From NCBI RefSeq assembly GCF_019266065.1, contig NZ_LPNR01000134.1, forward strand, positions 1 through 64,000: DNA of 64,000 bases, in the 5' to 3' direction. Both the position numbers and the translations under genes were made by a program. Below the pieces are notes generated by a model. The model searched no databases, had not been told where the DNA came from, and was given only the letters and a program-made list of their open reading frames with translations. Origin of the DNA: Nocardia sp. MH4. Lineage in GTDB: Bacteria > Actinomycetota > Actinomycetes > Mycobacteriales > Mycobacteriaceae. Positions 8,572 to 17,474 of this stretch are shown here, piece after piece (position 1 is the first letter of the stretch; each line of letters starts with the position of its first letter).

Positions 8572-9045
8572 ATGGGCCACATCAGGTATGCGTGTGACGT
8601 CGGCGCACCCGTCGACGCCGCCTTCGCCTACGCCGAGAACTTCCGCTTCGTCCCGGACTGGATGTCGGGTGTCACCGGCATCGAGCCGGACGGCGAGCCC
8701 GACCAGGGCCTCGGCGCCGCCTTCGTGCTGAAAGTCCGGTTGTTCGGGGTGATTCCGCTCCGCTCGACCTGCGAGATCACCGAATATCGGCGCAATGCGG
8801 TGATCGGGTATACCCTGCGTGGGCGGGTATACGGAACCGTGACACTACGGTTCGACCCGCTCGGCTACGAACGGTCGGTGCTGACCTCCGAAGCCGACTA
8901 TCCACCACCACGCGGTGTGTTCGGCCGCCTGTGCCATCGCCTCGTCGACGCTGTCGCGAGATCGGCACTGCGCCGCACGGAGTCGCGGTTGCGAAGGGAG
9001 ATAGAGGCATTCCACGGTACCGATCTTGTCGGCCGCATCGCCTAG
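8572..9045 (+). CDS. SRPBCC-family (polyketide cyclase/START-like) protein
   Basis: The 157-residue protein has the order of a START/Bet v 1 fold: an N-terminal strand with P-V-D-A-A-F-A-Y-A-E-N-F, the P-D-W-M-S-G-V segment, a central run of alternating strands, and a long C-terminal helix from about residue 117. Members bind hydrophobic ligands; the ligand is unknown. AGGGAGGG precedes the ATG. The upstream 68 bp are noticeably AT-rich and likely contain the promoter. Confidence 0.78.
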   Translation: MGHIRYACDVGAPVDAAFAYAENFRFVPDWMSGVTGIEPDGEPDQGLGAAFVLKVRLFGVIPLRSTCEITEYRRNAVIGYTLRGRVYGTVTLRFDPLGYERSVLTSEADYPPPRGVFGRLCHRLVDAVARSALRRTESRLRREIEAFHGTDLVGRIA

Positions 9046-9055
9046 GGTGGCGGTC

Positions 9056-9577
9056 ATGATCATCGTGAGCACCGACGGGTCCTGCCTGCGCAATCCCGGT
9101 GGTGCCATCGGCTGGGCCTGGGTGAATCACCAGGGCCCGGCGGACAGCGGGGGAGCCGCGTCCGGAACCAACCAGATCGCCGAGCTCCGCGCCGTGCTGG
9201 AAGCCATCCTCGCCCACCCCGGCGCCGAGCCGATGCTCATCGAGAGCGATTCGCTCTACGCCATCAAATGCGCCTCCGAGTGGATCACCAGCTGGCGGCG
9301 CAACGGCTGGCGCACCTCCACCGGCGGCGCGGTGAAGAACGTCGAGATCATCAAGCAGATCGATCGGGCCATCACGACCCGCGAGGGACCGGTGCGTTTC
9401 CGCTGGGTCCGCGGGCACGTCGGTAACTATTTCAACGAACAAGCCGACACTCTGGCAGGCGCGGCCGCCCGCGAAGCCGCCGCCCGCCCGGCGCCCGTCG
9501 CCGAACCCACCAGACCGCGGACCACGGGGAAGCCGGTCGAGCCGGCAGCGCCGTCCGGGACACTCACCCTGTTCTGA
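9056..9577 (+). CDS. rnhA: ribonuclease HI family protein
   Basis: This 173-residue RNase H has all four catalytic acids in the expected places: Asp7 in STDGSC, Glu43 in ELRAVLEA, Asp65 in IESDSLY and Asp131 in EQADTLA, plus the mobile His121 in VRGHVGN. The enzyme cleaves RNA in RNA-DNA hybrids. The ATG at 9056 follows AGGGTGGCGG and starts directly at the first strand. The final ~35 residues are a Pro/Ala-rich tail. It lies 10 bp after the SRPBCC gene. Confidence 0.9.
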   Translation: MIIVSTDGSCLRNPGGAIGWAWVNHQGPADSGGAASGTNQIAELRAVLEAILAHPGAEPMLIESDSLYAIKCASEWITSWRRNGWRTSTGGAVKNVEIIKQIDRAITTREGPVRFRWVRGHVGNYFNEQADTLAGAAAREAAARPAPVAEPTRPRTTGKPVEPAAPSGTLTLF

Positions 9578-9608
9578 GGCGCCGACGCGACCGGAGTTGG
9601 TCCGCACG

Positions 9609-9653
9609 ACAACGCCTCCGGCGGCAGATTCGCTCTGCTGCCGGAGGCGTTGT
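9609..9653. terminator. bidirectional terminator hairpin between rnhA and the Mce-associated gene
   Basis: A 19-bp stem (9609-9627 with 9635-9653, one G-T pair) with a 7-nt loop lies between two convergent genes. There is no long T-tract, which is usual for actinobacterial terminators. Confidence 0.75.
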
Positions 9654-9668
9654 GGAAATGCTCGTCGA

Positions 9669-10424
9669 TCAGTTGCCGGGCGTCGGCGCGGGCGCCTGCG
9701 GCGTCGGCACGGTCTGACCGGGGGCAGCGCCACCGGGGACCTGGCTGCCGTTCTTGAGCAGCGGCGAATCCAGCTTGCTGACCAGCCACTTGCCGTCGTC
9801 GGACTTCTCGAGGGTCATCTCGATGGCGAACATCATCCGGTCCGGTTCGGTCTGGGTGAAGTTCGTCCGGTACTGGGTCATGGTGACCATGGCCTTGACG
9901 TCGTCGGTGCTGCCCGAGATGTAGGCGCACTGCACGTCCTCACCACGGGACTTCACCTGAGCCTGGACCATCGCGCCCTTGAGCGCCTCGCTGGCGTCGC
10001 TGAATTCCTTCAGGTAGTCGCCGGTGGCCCCCGCCTTCATCGAGGCGATGTAGCCGTCGAGGTCCTTGGAGTAGTCGTAGTTGGCGAGGATGTTGCCGTA
10101 GTCGCAGGCCGCCTTCGTCGAGTCGGCGATGGCGTCGAGCTTGTCACCCTTGTCGCTGCTCTGCAGGAAGAACACCACGGCCGCGGTGGCCGCACCGAGA
10201 GCGACCACGCCGGCGACACCGGCGGCGATCCAGCCCGTCGAGCTCGATTTCCCGGCCGACGCGGGCGTCGGCGCCTGCGCTTCGGCCGCGGTCGCCGCCT
10301 TGACAGTGGGCGCGTCCGTTTCGGGGGTGGCCGCAGCGCCCTTGACGGTCGCGTCGGCCTTGGCCAGATCGGGGGAGTCCGCCGCGGCAGCGTCCTTCTT
10401 GCTCTCGGCGTCGTCGCTGGTCAT
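9669..10424 (-). CDS. Mce-associated membrane protein
   Basis: The 251-residue protein has an acidic Ala-rich cytoplasmic tail of about 80 residues, one membrane segment (about 84-106, WIAAGVAGVVALGAATAAVVFF) and an extracytoplasmic NTF2-like domain with Y-L-K-E-F-S-D-A-S and a C-terminal R-M-M-F-A-I-E-M-T-L strand. This is the architecture of the proteins that accompany Mce operons and help stabilise the Mce complex. The ATG at 10424 fits the charged tail; upstream in-frame starts are possible. It follows mceF in the same direction after a 130-bp gap that holds a hairpin. Confidence 0.85.
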   Translation of the reverse strand: MTSDDAESKKDAAAADSPDLAKADATVKGAAATPETDAPTVKAATAAEAQAPTPASAGKSSSTGWIAAGVAGVVALGAATAAVVFFLQSSDKGDKLDAIADSTKAACDYGNILANYDYSKDLDGYIASMKAGATGDYLKEFSDASEALKGAMVQAQVKSRGEDVQCAYISGSTDDVKAMVTMTQYRTNFTQTEPDRMMFAIEMTLEKSDDGKWLVSKLDSPLLKNGSQVPGGAAPGQTVPTPQAPAPTPGN

Positions 10425-10513
10425 CGAATCAATCCTGCTCTTTCCCGGCACTCATATCGCACCGATTTCCTTCGTGGGCCCGTGAGCCGGACCACACGCT
10501 CTCCTCAGCGAGT

Positions 10514-10550
10514 ATGCCCGGTGCGGTGCGCGAGCGACCGAACCGGGCAT
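10514..10550 (-). terminator. hairpin after mceF
   Basis: A perfect 9-bp inverted repeat, ATGCCCGGT (10514-10522) with ACCGGGCAT (10542-10550), lies 5 bp past the mceF stop codon. It may partly terminate the Mce transcript ahead of the Mce-associated gene or protect its 3' end. Confidence 0.5.
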
Positions 10551-10554
10551 CAAC

Positions 10555-11733
10555 TCAGTTCACCGGGATGGGTGTCCGCTCGTTGGGATCGACGCCCGGC
10601 GGCATCTGCGCGCCGTTGTTGGGCACGTTCGGGCGCGGCGCGTTGGCCGAACCGCGGATCTGCTGATCGGCGGGCGGGTTCACGCAATAGTTCCACTTCG
10701 GGATCGACCCGTCCTGGACTTCCTCGTTACGACGGTACTCCGTGGCGTAGTAGCACGTCGGCCGCGGCCAGATGTCGATGACGGTGTGGAACTCGCCGTC
10801 GTGGGCGGGCACCGCGATCGACTCCAGACCCAGCGCCAGCGACGGGAACAGCAGTCGCAGCGCCGGCTGACGCAGCTGCGCCGCCCTGGTGATGGCGACG
10901 AAGTTGGCCGCCAGACCGGTGATCGGATCGGCCGTCTTGTCCAGCACCGCACCGAGCGCCTCGAACTGCGCGGGCGCGTTGTCGAGCACGCTCTGCAGTT
11001 CGGCGTTGGCGTTGTTGAACTGGGTCAGCAGCGCGCCCGAGTTGCGGGTCAGGGTCTGCAGATCCGGCTGCGCGTTGGAGGTGGTCTCGGCGATCACCCG
11101 CAGGTTGGCGATGAGGTTCACCGTCTGCGGCAGCAGGTTGTCCAGGCCGGCCACCACCAGGCTGACGCCGTTGATCAGGCCACGCAGCTGATCCGGGCCG
11201 GCACCGAGCGCGGTGTCGAGCTCGGCCAGGATCGTCTTGAACTGCTGCGGGTTGACCTGGGCGATCAGCGCGCTGGTGTCGTCGAGCACGGCCCACACCG
11301 GGGTGGGGGTCTTGATCTGCTCGGGGTTGAACTTGATCACCGCGCCGTCACCGAGGAACGGGCCGACATCGGTGTTCGGACGGAAGTCGATGTACTGCTC
11401 GCCCGCCGCCGACAGGGCCGCCACCTGGATCATGGTGTCGACCGGGATCTTGTAGCTCGTGTCGATCTGCGCCTTGGCGGCGATCGACTGGCCCTGGTCG
11501 ATCAGCTCGACCGAGGTGACCTTGCCGATCCGGTGCCCGCGCAGGGTGACGTCGTTGCCCGGCTGCAGACCACCCGAGCGGTCCAGGTTGACCGTCACCG
11601 CGTACTCGGACCGCAGCGGGTTCACCCGCATGACGTTGACCAGCAGATAGGTGGCGCCGACGATCAGCACCACGACCAGGGCCGCGTTGGCGAGCAGGAT
11701 CTTGTTACCGAAGAACTTCTTCGCCTTGCTCAT
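10555..11733 (-). CDS. mceF: MCE-family protein MceF
   Basis: This is the sixth Mce subunit (392 residues). It has an N-terminal membrane helix (about 12-33), the MlaD/MCE domain (about 40-115, with the V-T-L-R-G-H-R-I-G-K-V core) and a long helical region that builds the lipid-transport needle. A C-terminal domain with paired cysteines (T-C-Y-Y and N-Y-C-V-N-P-P) is followed by a proline-rich tail typical of MceF. Its ATG overlaps the mceE stop by ATGA. Together with MceA-E it would form the periplasmic part of a lipid importer. Confidence 0.93.
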   Translation of the reverse strand: MSKAKKFFGNKILLANAALVVVLIVGATYLLVNVMRVNPLRSEYAVTVNLDRSGGLQPGNDVTLRGHRIGKVTSVELIDQGQSIAAKAQIDTSYKIPVDTMIQVAALSAAGEQYIDFRPNTDVGPFLGDGAVIKFNPEQIKTPTPVWAVLDDTSALIAQVNPQQFKTILAELDTALGAGPDQLRGLINGVSLVVAGLDNLLPQTVNLIANLRVIAETTSNAQPDLQTLTRNSGALLTQFNNANAELQSVLDNAPAQFEALGAVLDKTADPITGLAANFVAITRAAQLRQPALRLLFPSLALGLESIAVPAHDGEFHTVIDIWPRPTCYYATEYRRNEEVQDGSIPKWNYCVNPPADQQIRGSANAPRPNVPNNGAQMPPGVDPNERTPIPVN

Positions 11734-12833
11734 CGGTGGCCTCCCACTCGGCCCTGAACGATCTGCAGCACCTGGATGAAGCTGCCGACGAAATCGTTCA
11801 CGTCCTTCAGATCGGGGAACTTGCTGTTGGCCGGATCGGTGAGCAACCCGATGTCGAGGTTGGTCAGCGTCGCGTACGGCGCCAGCGACTTGCCCTGGAA
11901 CGTGGCGTTCGCGCCGGGCCGGATCGCGTGCAGCTGATCGAGCACGTACCCGAAGTTGTCGCCGGAGGCCGCGAGCGCGGTCATCAGGTTGTCCAGGTTG
12001 GTGAGCAGCTCGGAGAGCTGATCGCCGGTGGTGTTGGAGTAGTCGCCGAGCGCGGCGCTGGCCGTGGCCACCTTGGTGAGCAGGTCACCGATCGCCTTGT
12101 TGTTCTCGGCGATCGCGCCGATGGCCTGCGGCAGCGTGTCGGCCACCTGACCCAGCTGGGTCTTGTTGTTCTCGATGGTGTTGGCGAGGGTGTTGAACTC
12201 GGTCAGCACCGTGTCGACCTTGGCGCTGTTGTTGTTCAGTTCGCCGATGACACCGGTCATCTCGGTGATCAGGTGCGACAGGTTGCCGCCCTGCCCGTTG
12301 AGGATCGAGCCGAGTTCGGTGCCCAGCCGGCTGAGGCTGGCCACGCCGCCGCCGTTGAACAGCATCGACACCGAGATCAGCAGCTCTTCCACGGTGGCGC
12401 CCGCCGAGGTGTACTCGCGGGTGAGGGTGGCGCCGTCCGCCAGCGGCGGGCCCGCGGGCGCGCCGTTCTTCGGCTTGGACAGCGCGATGAACACGTCACC
12501 GAGCGGCGTCGCCTGACGCAGTTCGGCCGTGCTGCCCTGGGGCAGCTGGATGTCCTTGCTGATCTGCATATCGATCTTGGCTTGGAAGTTCTTGGTCGAG
12601 ATGCCGGAGACCACCCCGACATCGGAACCACCGATCTTCACCTTCGCCTGATCGGGCAGGTTCAGCGCGTTGTCGAACTCCGCGTGGATCGTGTAGGTGT
12701 CGCCTTCGGCGCCCGGCTTGGGCAGCGGCAGATCCTCCACGGTGAATCCACACCCGGAGGTGATCGCCACCGTCGCCGTCGCGGCCGCGGCGACCAGCGC
12801 GCGGCGGGCTTTCATCGTCATACGTAGGGTCAT
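11730..12833 (-). CDS. mceE: MCE-family lipoprotein MceE
   Basis: The 367-residue protein has a lipoprotein signal peptide ending in I-T-S-G-C (Cys near residue 28), as expected for the MceE/LprK subunit. It continues with an MCE domain (about 45-125, with K-V-K-I-G-G-S-D-V-G-V-V) and a long helical segment rich in Asn and Gln heptads. The start overlaps the mceD stop by ATGA and its stop overlaps mceF, so translation is coupled on both sides. Confidence 0.93.
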   Translation of the reverse strand: MTLRMTMKARRALVAAAATATVAITSGCGFTVEDLPLPKPGAEGDTYTIHAEFDNALNLPDQAKVKIGGSDVGVVSGISTKNFQAKIDMQISKDIQLPQGSTAELRQATPLGDVFIALSKPKNGAPAGPPLADGATLTREYTSAGATVEELLISVSMLFNGGGVASLSRLGTELGSILNGQGGNLSHLITEMTGVIGELNNNSAKVDTVLTEFNTLANTIENNKTQLGQVADTLPQAIGAIAENNKAIGDLLTKVATASAALGDYSNTTGDQLSELLTNLDNLMTALAASGDNFGYVLDQLHAIRPGANATFQGKSLAPYATLTNLDIGLLTDPANSKFPDLKDVNDFVGSFIQVLQIVQGRVGGHR

Positions 12834-13942
12834 TTCGTCAGTCCGAGCAGTGCGGCGGTGAGCCCGTAGTCGGGGCCGAAGTCCTGCATGTTCCCGGAGC
12901 GGCAGCCGTCGGACTTCATCTGGATCCGCTCGCAGAAGACGCTGACGACCTCGCCGGAGAGGGCGGTGCCGATCAGGCCGTGCAGGCGGACGAAGCGGCC
13001 TTCCTTGTTCATCGCGCCGTCGATGTTCTGCATCAGCAGCGGCACGATGTCGACGATCTCGACCATGGCGCCGGAGTTGGCGCGCAGCTGGTTGGTGACG
13101 TTGGTCAGCCCCGTCAGCGAGGCCGACAGCTCGTCGGCGTGCTCGCCGAACATCGTCGAGGTGTTGGCCAGGAAGGCGTTGAGCTGATCCAGCGTGGCCT
13201 GCAGGCCGGGGGCCTGCTCGGCCAGCAGGCCCGACATTGCGGTCACCCGATCGCTGAAGTCGCGCACCGACTGGTCGTTGTCGGCCAGCATCGTCGTCAG
13301 CTCGTTGAGCTTGATGATGATGTTGGAGATCGCGTCCTTGTTGTCGACACCGATCTTCAACGCGCTCGACAGCGCGTCGAGGGTTTCCCGGATCTTCTGG
13401 CCGTTGCCGTTGAGCACCGGGTAGAGCACCCGGCCCGAGAGCGGGCCGAGTCCTTCCTGACCGGGTTCGGGCTTGAGCGAGGCGGAGAACTGGTCGATGG
13501 TCTTGATCATCGTGTCCAGCTCGACCGGGGTCCTGGTGCGCGCCTTGGGCAGATGCTCACCGGACTTCATCGACTCACCGCCGGTGTAGGGCGGGGTGAT
13601 CTCGATGTGGCGGTCGGTCACGATCGAGGGCGAGATGATCGCCGCGATCGCTTCCTTGGGGATCTTCACCCCGCCGTCGATGGTCATGTGGACCTCGACG
13701 TAGGTGCCCTTGGGAACGATCTTGTCGACCTTGCCGACGGCCAGGCCGAGGACCATGACGTCGTTGCCCTCGTACATGCCGGCGATGTTCTCGAAGTCGG
13801 CCGTGATCTTGGTCGACATGCCGAGCGCGTCGTTCACCTGATTGGGCAGCAGCGAGCAGCTGCCCAGGGTCAAGGCGGTGGCGCCGATCATCAGCGCTCG
13901 GGCCAGCGTCTTGCCGCCGCGGAATCTCGAGGTCAGTTTCAT
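12830..13942 (-). CDS. mceD: MCE-family protein MceD, here with a lipobox
   Basis: The fourth Mce subunit (370 residues) has an MCE domain at about 38-120 (M-V-L-G-L-A-V-G-K-V core) and long helices after it. The ATG at 13942 overlaps the mceC stop (ATGA), which supports it over an upstream start. Unusually, the N-terminus is a lipoprotein signal (basic M-K-L-T-S-R-F-R, a hydrophobic core, then T-L-G-S-C with Cys near residue 29). MceE also has a lipobox, so this complex may have two lipid-anchored subunits. The C-terminal region holds two cysteines (VFCERIQ and DGCRSG). Confidence 0.9.
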   Translation of the reverse strand: MKLTSRFRGGKTLARALMIGATALTLGSCSLLPNQVNDALGMSTKITADFENIAGMYEGNDVMVLGLAVGKVDKIVPKGTYVEVHMTIDGGVKIPKEAIAAIISPSIVTDRHIEITPPYTGGESMKSGEHLPKARTRTPVELDTMIKTIDQFSASLKPEPGQEGLGPLSGRVLYPVLNGNGQKIRETLDALSSALKIGVDNKDAISNIIIKLNELTTMLADNDQSVRDFSDRVTAMSGLLAEQAPGLQATLDQLNAFLANTSTMFGEHADELSASLTGLTNVTNQLRANSGAMVEIVDIVPLLMQNIDGAMNKEGRFVRLHGLIGTALSGEVVSVFCERIQMKSDGCRSGNMQDFGPDYGLTAALLGLTK

Positions 13943-14934
13943 CCTGCGCACCCCTGAATCACCTGAACGAAGCACAGCCAGTTGTCGGGGAACAGCCACG
14001 GCAGCGAGACGTCGCCGTAGTTGCCGTTGCCGAGCGCGTTGTTGAAGTAGCGCGCGGTCGGCTGCCCGATCTGCAGCAGTCGGTCGAGGTTTTCCTTGTT
14101 CTTCTGCAGACCCTCGGCCATGGTGTTGAGCTGACCGATGGTGCCGCCGAACTGATTGCCGTTCTCGGCGCCGATCTCCTCCAGCTGACGGGTCAGCGTG
14201 GCGATGTTGTCGAGCAGCTGCCGCAGCAGGTTCTGCCGCTCCATCACCCGGTTGGCGATGGCCTCGCCCTGGGTGATGACCAGCAGGATCGAGTTGCGGT
14301 TGTCGGCGAGCAGCTGAGTGACCCGGTTCAGATCCTTGAGCAGGCTGTCGACCTCGGTCTTGCGCCGGTCGACGACCTTGGCCAGCGCGCCGACGCTGTC
14401 GATCGCCTGCGCGACGAGCTGCGGCGAGTCACCGAGCTGGCTGTTGATCGTGTTGAGCGAGGCGGCCAGCTTCTTGGTGTCGAGTTCCTCGAACTTCGGC
14501 GTACCGACCTGCACGACATCGGCGATGTTGTACGGCACGTCGGTGTTGCTGCGCGGGATGGTCTTGCCCTCGAGCCCCGATCCGTCTCCCGGCTGCAGGT
14601 CGACGTAGCGCGCTCCGAGCAGCGTGGCCATCTTGATCGCGGCGTGCGCGTCGGGGCCGAACTTCAGCGACTTGTCGACGTCGAGGGTGACCACCACGTG
14701 ATCGCCCTCGATCTTGGCGCCGGTGACCGTGCCGACCTGCACGCCGGAGACCGCGACCTTGTCACCGGTCTTGATGCCGGCGGCCTGCACGAACTCCGCG
14801 TCGATCGACTGCCTGCCCAGCCCGATGAACTGGTAGACGGTGGAACCGACCAGCAACAGCACGATCACCAGCGAACCGATGACACCGAGCCAGAAGTTGC
14901 GGTTGCCGAGGAAGGTCGTCTTGAGCTTGCTCAT
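13939..14934 (-). CDS. mceC: MCE-family protein MceC
   Basis: The 331-residue subunit has one N-terminal membrane helix (about 15-37), an MCE domain with V-A-V-S-G-V-Q-V-G-T-V (about 42-120), and a long helical region. Two C-terminal cysteines (W-L-C-F-V and Q-G-C-A-G) end the protein. The ATG at 14934 overlaps the mceB stop as ATGA and is followed directly by the basic segment before the membrane helix, so upstream starts are not needed. Confidence 0.93.
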   Translation of the reverse strand: MSKLKTTFLGNRNFWLGVIGSLVIVLLLVGSTVYQFIGLGRQSIDAEFVQAAGIKTGDKVAVSGVQVGTVTGAKIEGDHVVVTLDVDKSLKFGPDAHAAIKMATLLGARYVDLQPGDGSGLEGKTIPRSNTDVPYNIADVVQVGTPKFEELDTKKLAASLNTINSQLGDSPQLVAQAIDSVGALAKVVDRRKTEVDSLLKDLNRVTQLLADNRNSILLVITQGEAIANRVMERQNLLRQLLDNIATLTRQLEEIGAENGNQFGGTIGQLNTMAEGLQKNKENLDRLLQIGQPTARYFNNALGNGNYGDVSLPWLFPDNWLCFVQVIQGCAG

Positions 14935-15956
14935 CTGCAGACCTCCGAGTGGGAGGTGCCACCGATCTGGCTGAACAGACCGCGCGGGAACAGGACCCCG
15001 TAGAGCGAGACGTCCAGGCTGCACAGGTAGGCGTTGGCGTGCGTGCCCTCGGAGGTCATCCGGCCCAGGTCGGCGAGCATCGACGGCATGTCGATCGCGG
15101 CCTGGTCGAGCTTGGCGCCGTTGGCCAGCAGCAGGTTCAGCGCGGCGGTGGTCGAGTTCTGCGCCGCCGACAGCTTGGGCTGGATCTTGCCGACCATGCC
15201 GACCAGCGACGTGGTCGCGTCGGCCAGGGTGGCCGTGGACGCCTGCAGCGACTGACCCTGTTCGTAGAGCCCGCCGATCAGCGCCCGGGTCTGGGTCACC
15301 AGGGTCTCCAATTCATCCCCTCGCTTGGCCAACCCGGCCATCACACCGGACAGGTTGGTGATCACGTCGGACAGGATCGCGTCCCGACGCTGGAAATCGG
15401 TGGCCAGCTGCGCGGCCTGGATGATGAACGACGACAGCGAGACACCGTCACCCTGCAGCGCCTGGATCAGCGTCTCCGACATGGCGTTGACCTCGGCCGG
15501 CTCCAGCGCCTGGAACAGCGGCTGGAAGCCGTTGAGCAGCGCGGAGATGTCGAACGAGGGCTCGGTGCGGTCGATCGGGATGACCGACCCACTCTCGAGC
15601 TCCTGCGGGCTCGGCGCCGTGCCCGGGGTCAGCGCGACGTAGCGCTGACCGATCAGGTTCTGGTAGCGAACCAGGGCCTTGGTGTCGTCGAAGATCGTCT
15701 GGTCGCTCTGCACGATGAACGACACCTTGGCGTCGTTCTTGCCGTCGAGCTCGATCTTCTCGACCTTGCCGACGCGCACGCCGGCCATGCGGACGTCGTC
15801 GCCGGGCCGCAGGCCCAGGACATCGGTGAAGATCGCGGTGTACTTGCGGGTGTCTCCGTCGACCGTGCGCGCGAGCGTATTCCACACGACCACGATGACC
15901 AGCATGGAAACGATCGCGAAGATACTGAACCCGATCAGTGGCTTGCGGATGCTCAT
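14931..15956 (-). CDS. mceB: MCE-family protein MceB
   Basis: The 341-residue subunit begins MSIRKPLIGFSIFAIVSMLV, giving a membrane helix at about 7-29. The MCE domain follows (about 38-115, V-R-M-A-G-V-R-V-G-K-V core), then a helical rod, then a short C-terminal segment with cysteines (Y-L-C-S-L and S-E-V-C-R). ATG overlaps the mceA stop and TGA overlaps the mceC start. It belongs to the same lipid-import complex as its neighbours. Confidence 0.93.
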   Translation of the reverse strand: MSIRKPLIGFSIFAIVSMLVIVVVWNTLARTVDGDTRKYTAIFTDVLGLRPGDDVRMAGVRVGKVEKIELDGKNDAKVSFIVQSDQTIFDDTKALVRYQNLIGQRYVALTPGTAPSPQELESGSVIPIDRTEPSFDISALLNGFQPLFQALEPAEVNAMSETLIQALQGDGVSLSSFIIQAAQLATDFQRRDAILSDVITNLSGVMAGLAKRGDELETLVTQTRALIGGLYEQGQSLQASTATLADATTSLVGMVGKIQPKLSAAQNSTTAALNLLLANGAKLDQAAIDMPSMLADLGRMTSEGTHANAYLCSLDVSLYGVLFPRGLFSQIGGTSHSEVCR

Positions 15957-17467
15957 GCGCCACCCCCGTTTTCGGACACTTGCAGGGTTCCGCCCTTCAA
16001 AATCGGACCGAGCAGCAGGAATTCGGATGCCGTCGGCTTACGCCCCAGCAGTTGAGTCATCGCCGCTTCGCCCTGGTAGGAGATCGGCTTGGCCGCCGCC
16101 GGAGCCACCGCGGGCTGCGGTGCGTCGGCCGGGGCAGCGGGGCCCGCCGCCGGCGCGGGGGCGCCGCCACCGAGCAGACCCGGCAGACCCGGGATCTGGA
16201 TCGACGGGACCAGGCCCTCGAGCGGCGTGCCGGCGAACGGCTTGACCTCGGTGCCGTTGGCGGTCTGCATCGGCGCGATGCCCGGCGTGGTGAGGCCGGG
16301 GATCGCGGGCATGCCCGGGATCGCGACCAGCGGGGGCAGCCCGGCGGCGGCGTCGAGCTTGCGCGGGCGCACGCTCTCCGGCATCGGCGGAATGCTGACC
16401 TCGGCGGGCGCGGTGAAGCAGCTCGGGCCGAGCAGCTCGCCGTAGCGCGGGCAGTCCGCGACGGTGTTCGGCTTGTACGGGGTGAACGTCAGACCCGCGT
16501 TCCAGACCATCTGCTTGGACGGACCGCCGTGCATGGTGCTGTTCAGCGCGGCCAGCGACGGGCCGAAGACCTCGAAGGTCTTGGTGATCGAGCCCGGGTC
16601 GGCGGCCAGCGCGCCCAGGGTCGCGTTCATCCCGACGGTGACCTCCTTGCCGACATCCGGGTTGGTCGCGAACAGGTCGTTGACCTGGTCGGTGGTGGCA
16701 CTCGCACCGGCCAGCAGCGCGATCAGCTGATCCCGCTTGGTGGCGATGGTGTTGGCGGTCTGCACCGAGCTGCCGAGCACATCGAGCAGTTCCGGCGCCG
16801 ACTGGTTGAGCGCGTGCGCCGAGGCGGAGAAGTTGTCGAGCATGCCGCCCAGGTTCGGACCGGCGTCGGCGACGGTGGTCAGCCAGTGGTCGAGGCGCTG
16901 GATGGTGGAGCCGGGGACCCGGCCGCTGCCGTCGAGCGCCTGGGTCAGGGTGCCGAGCACCCGGCCCAGCTGCACCGGGTCGACCTCGTTGAGGATGTCG
17001 CGCACCGTGGTGAGCGTGTCCTGCAACGCGATCGTGCCCTGGCTGGTGTCCTCGGGGATCTGCGAGCCCTCGTGCAGGTACTGGTTGGACGCGCCGTTGA
17101 AGACCAGCTCCACCGAGGTGACGGCGAACAGGTTGCTCGGCACGACGCGGGCGGTGACATTGGACGGGATGTCGCCGGCGAACTCGGGCTTGAGCTCGAT
17201 GTTCACCTTCTGGGTCGCGCCCTTGTCGGTGATCTCGACGTCCTTGACGGCGCCGACGAGCACGCCGCGGAACTTCACGTCGGCATCCGAGGGGAGGCCG
17301 TCACCGGTGGTCGTCAGGTTGGCGGCCACATTGACCTTGGGCACGAAGTAGCCCTGGTACCTCGCCATCAGGAACCCGAGGATCACCGCGAAGACGATGA
17401 CGCCACAGGTGCCGGCGATGTACAGCTGTTTCATCGTGGGACCGCGCCCACTGGGATCGATGATCAT
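15953..17467 (-). CDS. mceA: MCE-family protein MceA
   Basis: This is the first Mce subunit after the YrbE permeases, and the longest (504 residues). It has an N-terminal membrane helix (about 14-33), an MCE domain (about 40-115, V-K-F-R-G-V-L-V-G-A-V core), a helical region to about 325, cysteines in A-D-C-P-R-Y and P-S-C-F, and a long Pro/Ala/Gly-rich tail of about 150 residues. The ATG at 17467 follows GGGGTAGG and lies 7 bp after the yrbEB stop. Upstream Met at about 17434 is a less likely alternative. Confidence 0.92.
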   Translation of the reverse strand: MIIDPSGRGPTMKQLYIAGTCGVIVFAVILGFLMARYQGYFVPKVNVAANLTTTGDGLPSDADVKFRGVLVGAVKDVEITDKGATQKVNIELKPEFAGDIPSNVTARVVPSNLFAVTSVELVFNGASNQYLHEGSQIPEDTSQGTIALQDTLTTVRDILNEVDPVQLGRVLGTLTQALDGSGRVPGSTIQRLDHWLTTVADAGPNLGGMLDNFSASAHALNQSAPELLDVLGSSVQTANTIATKRDQLIALLAGASATTDQVNDLFATNPDVGKEVTVGMNATLGALAADPGSITKTFEVFGPSLAALNSTMHGGPSKQMVWNAGLTFTPYKPNTVADCPRYGELLGPSCFTAPAEVSIPPMPESVRPRKLDAAAGLPPLVAIPGMPAIPGLTTPGIAPMQTANGTEVKPFAGTPLEGLVPSIQIPGLPGLLGGGAPAPAAGPAAPADAPQPAVAPAAAKPISYQGEAAMTQLLGRKPTASEFLLLGPILKGGTLQVSENGGGA

Positions 17468-17474
17468 CGCGCGC

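Noticed and set aside
8543..8731. Alternative short gene overlapping the SRPBCC gene start
   Set aside because: The SRPBCC frame has AGGGAGGG and a complete fold; the alternative is low complexity.
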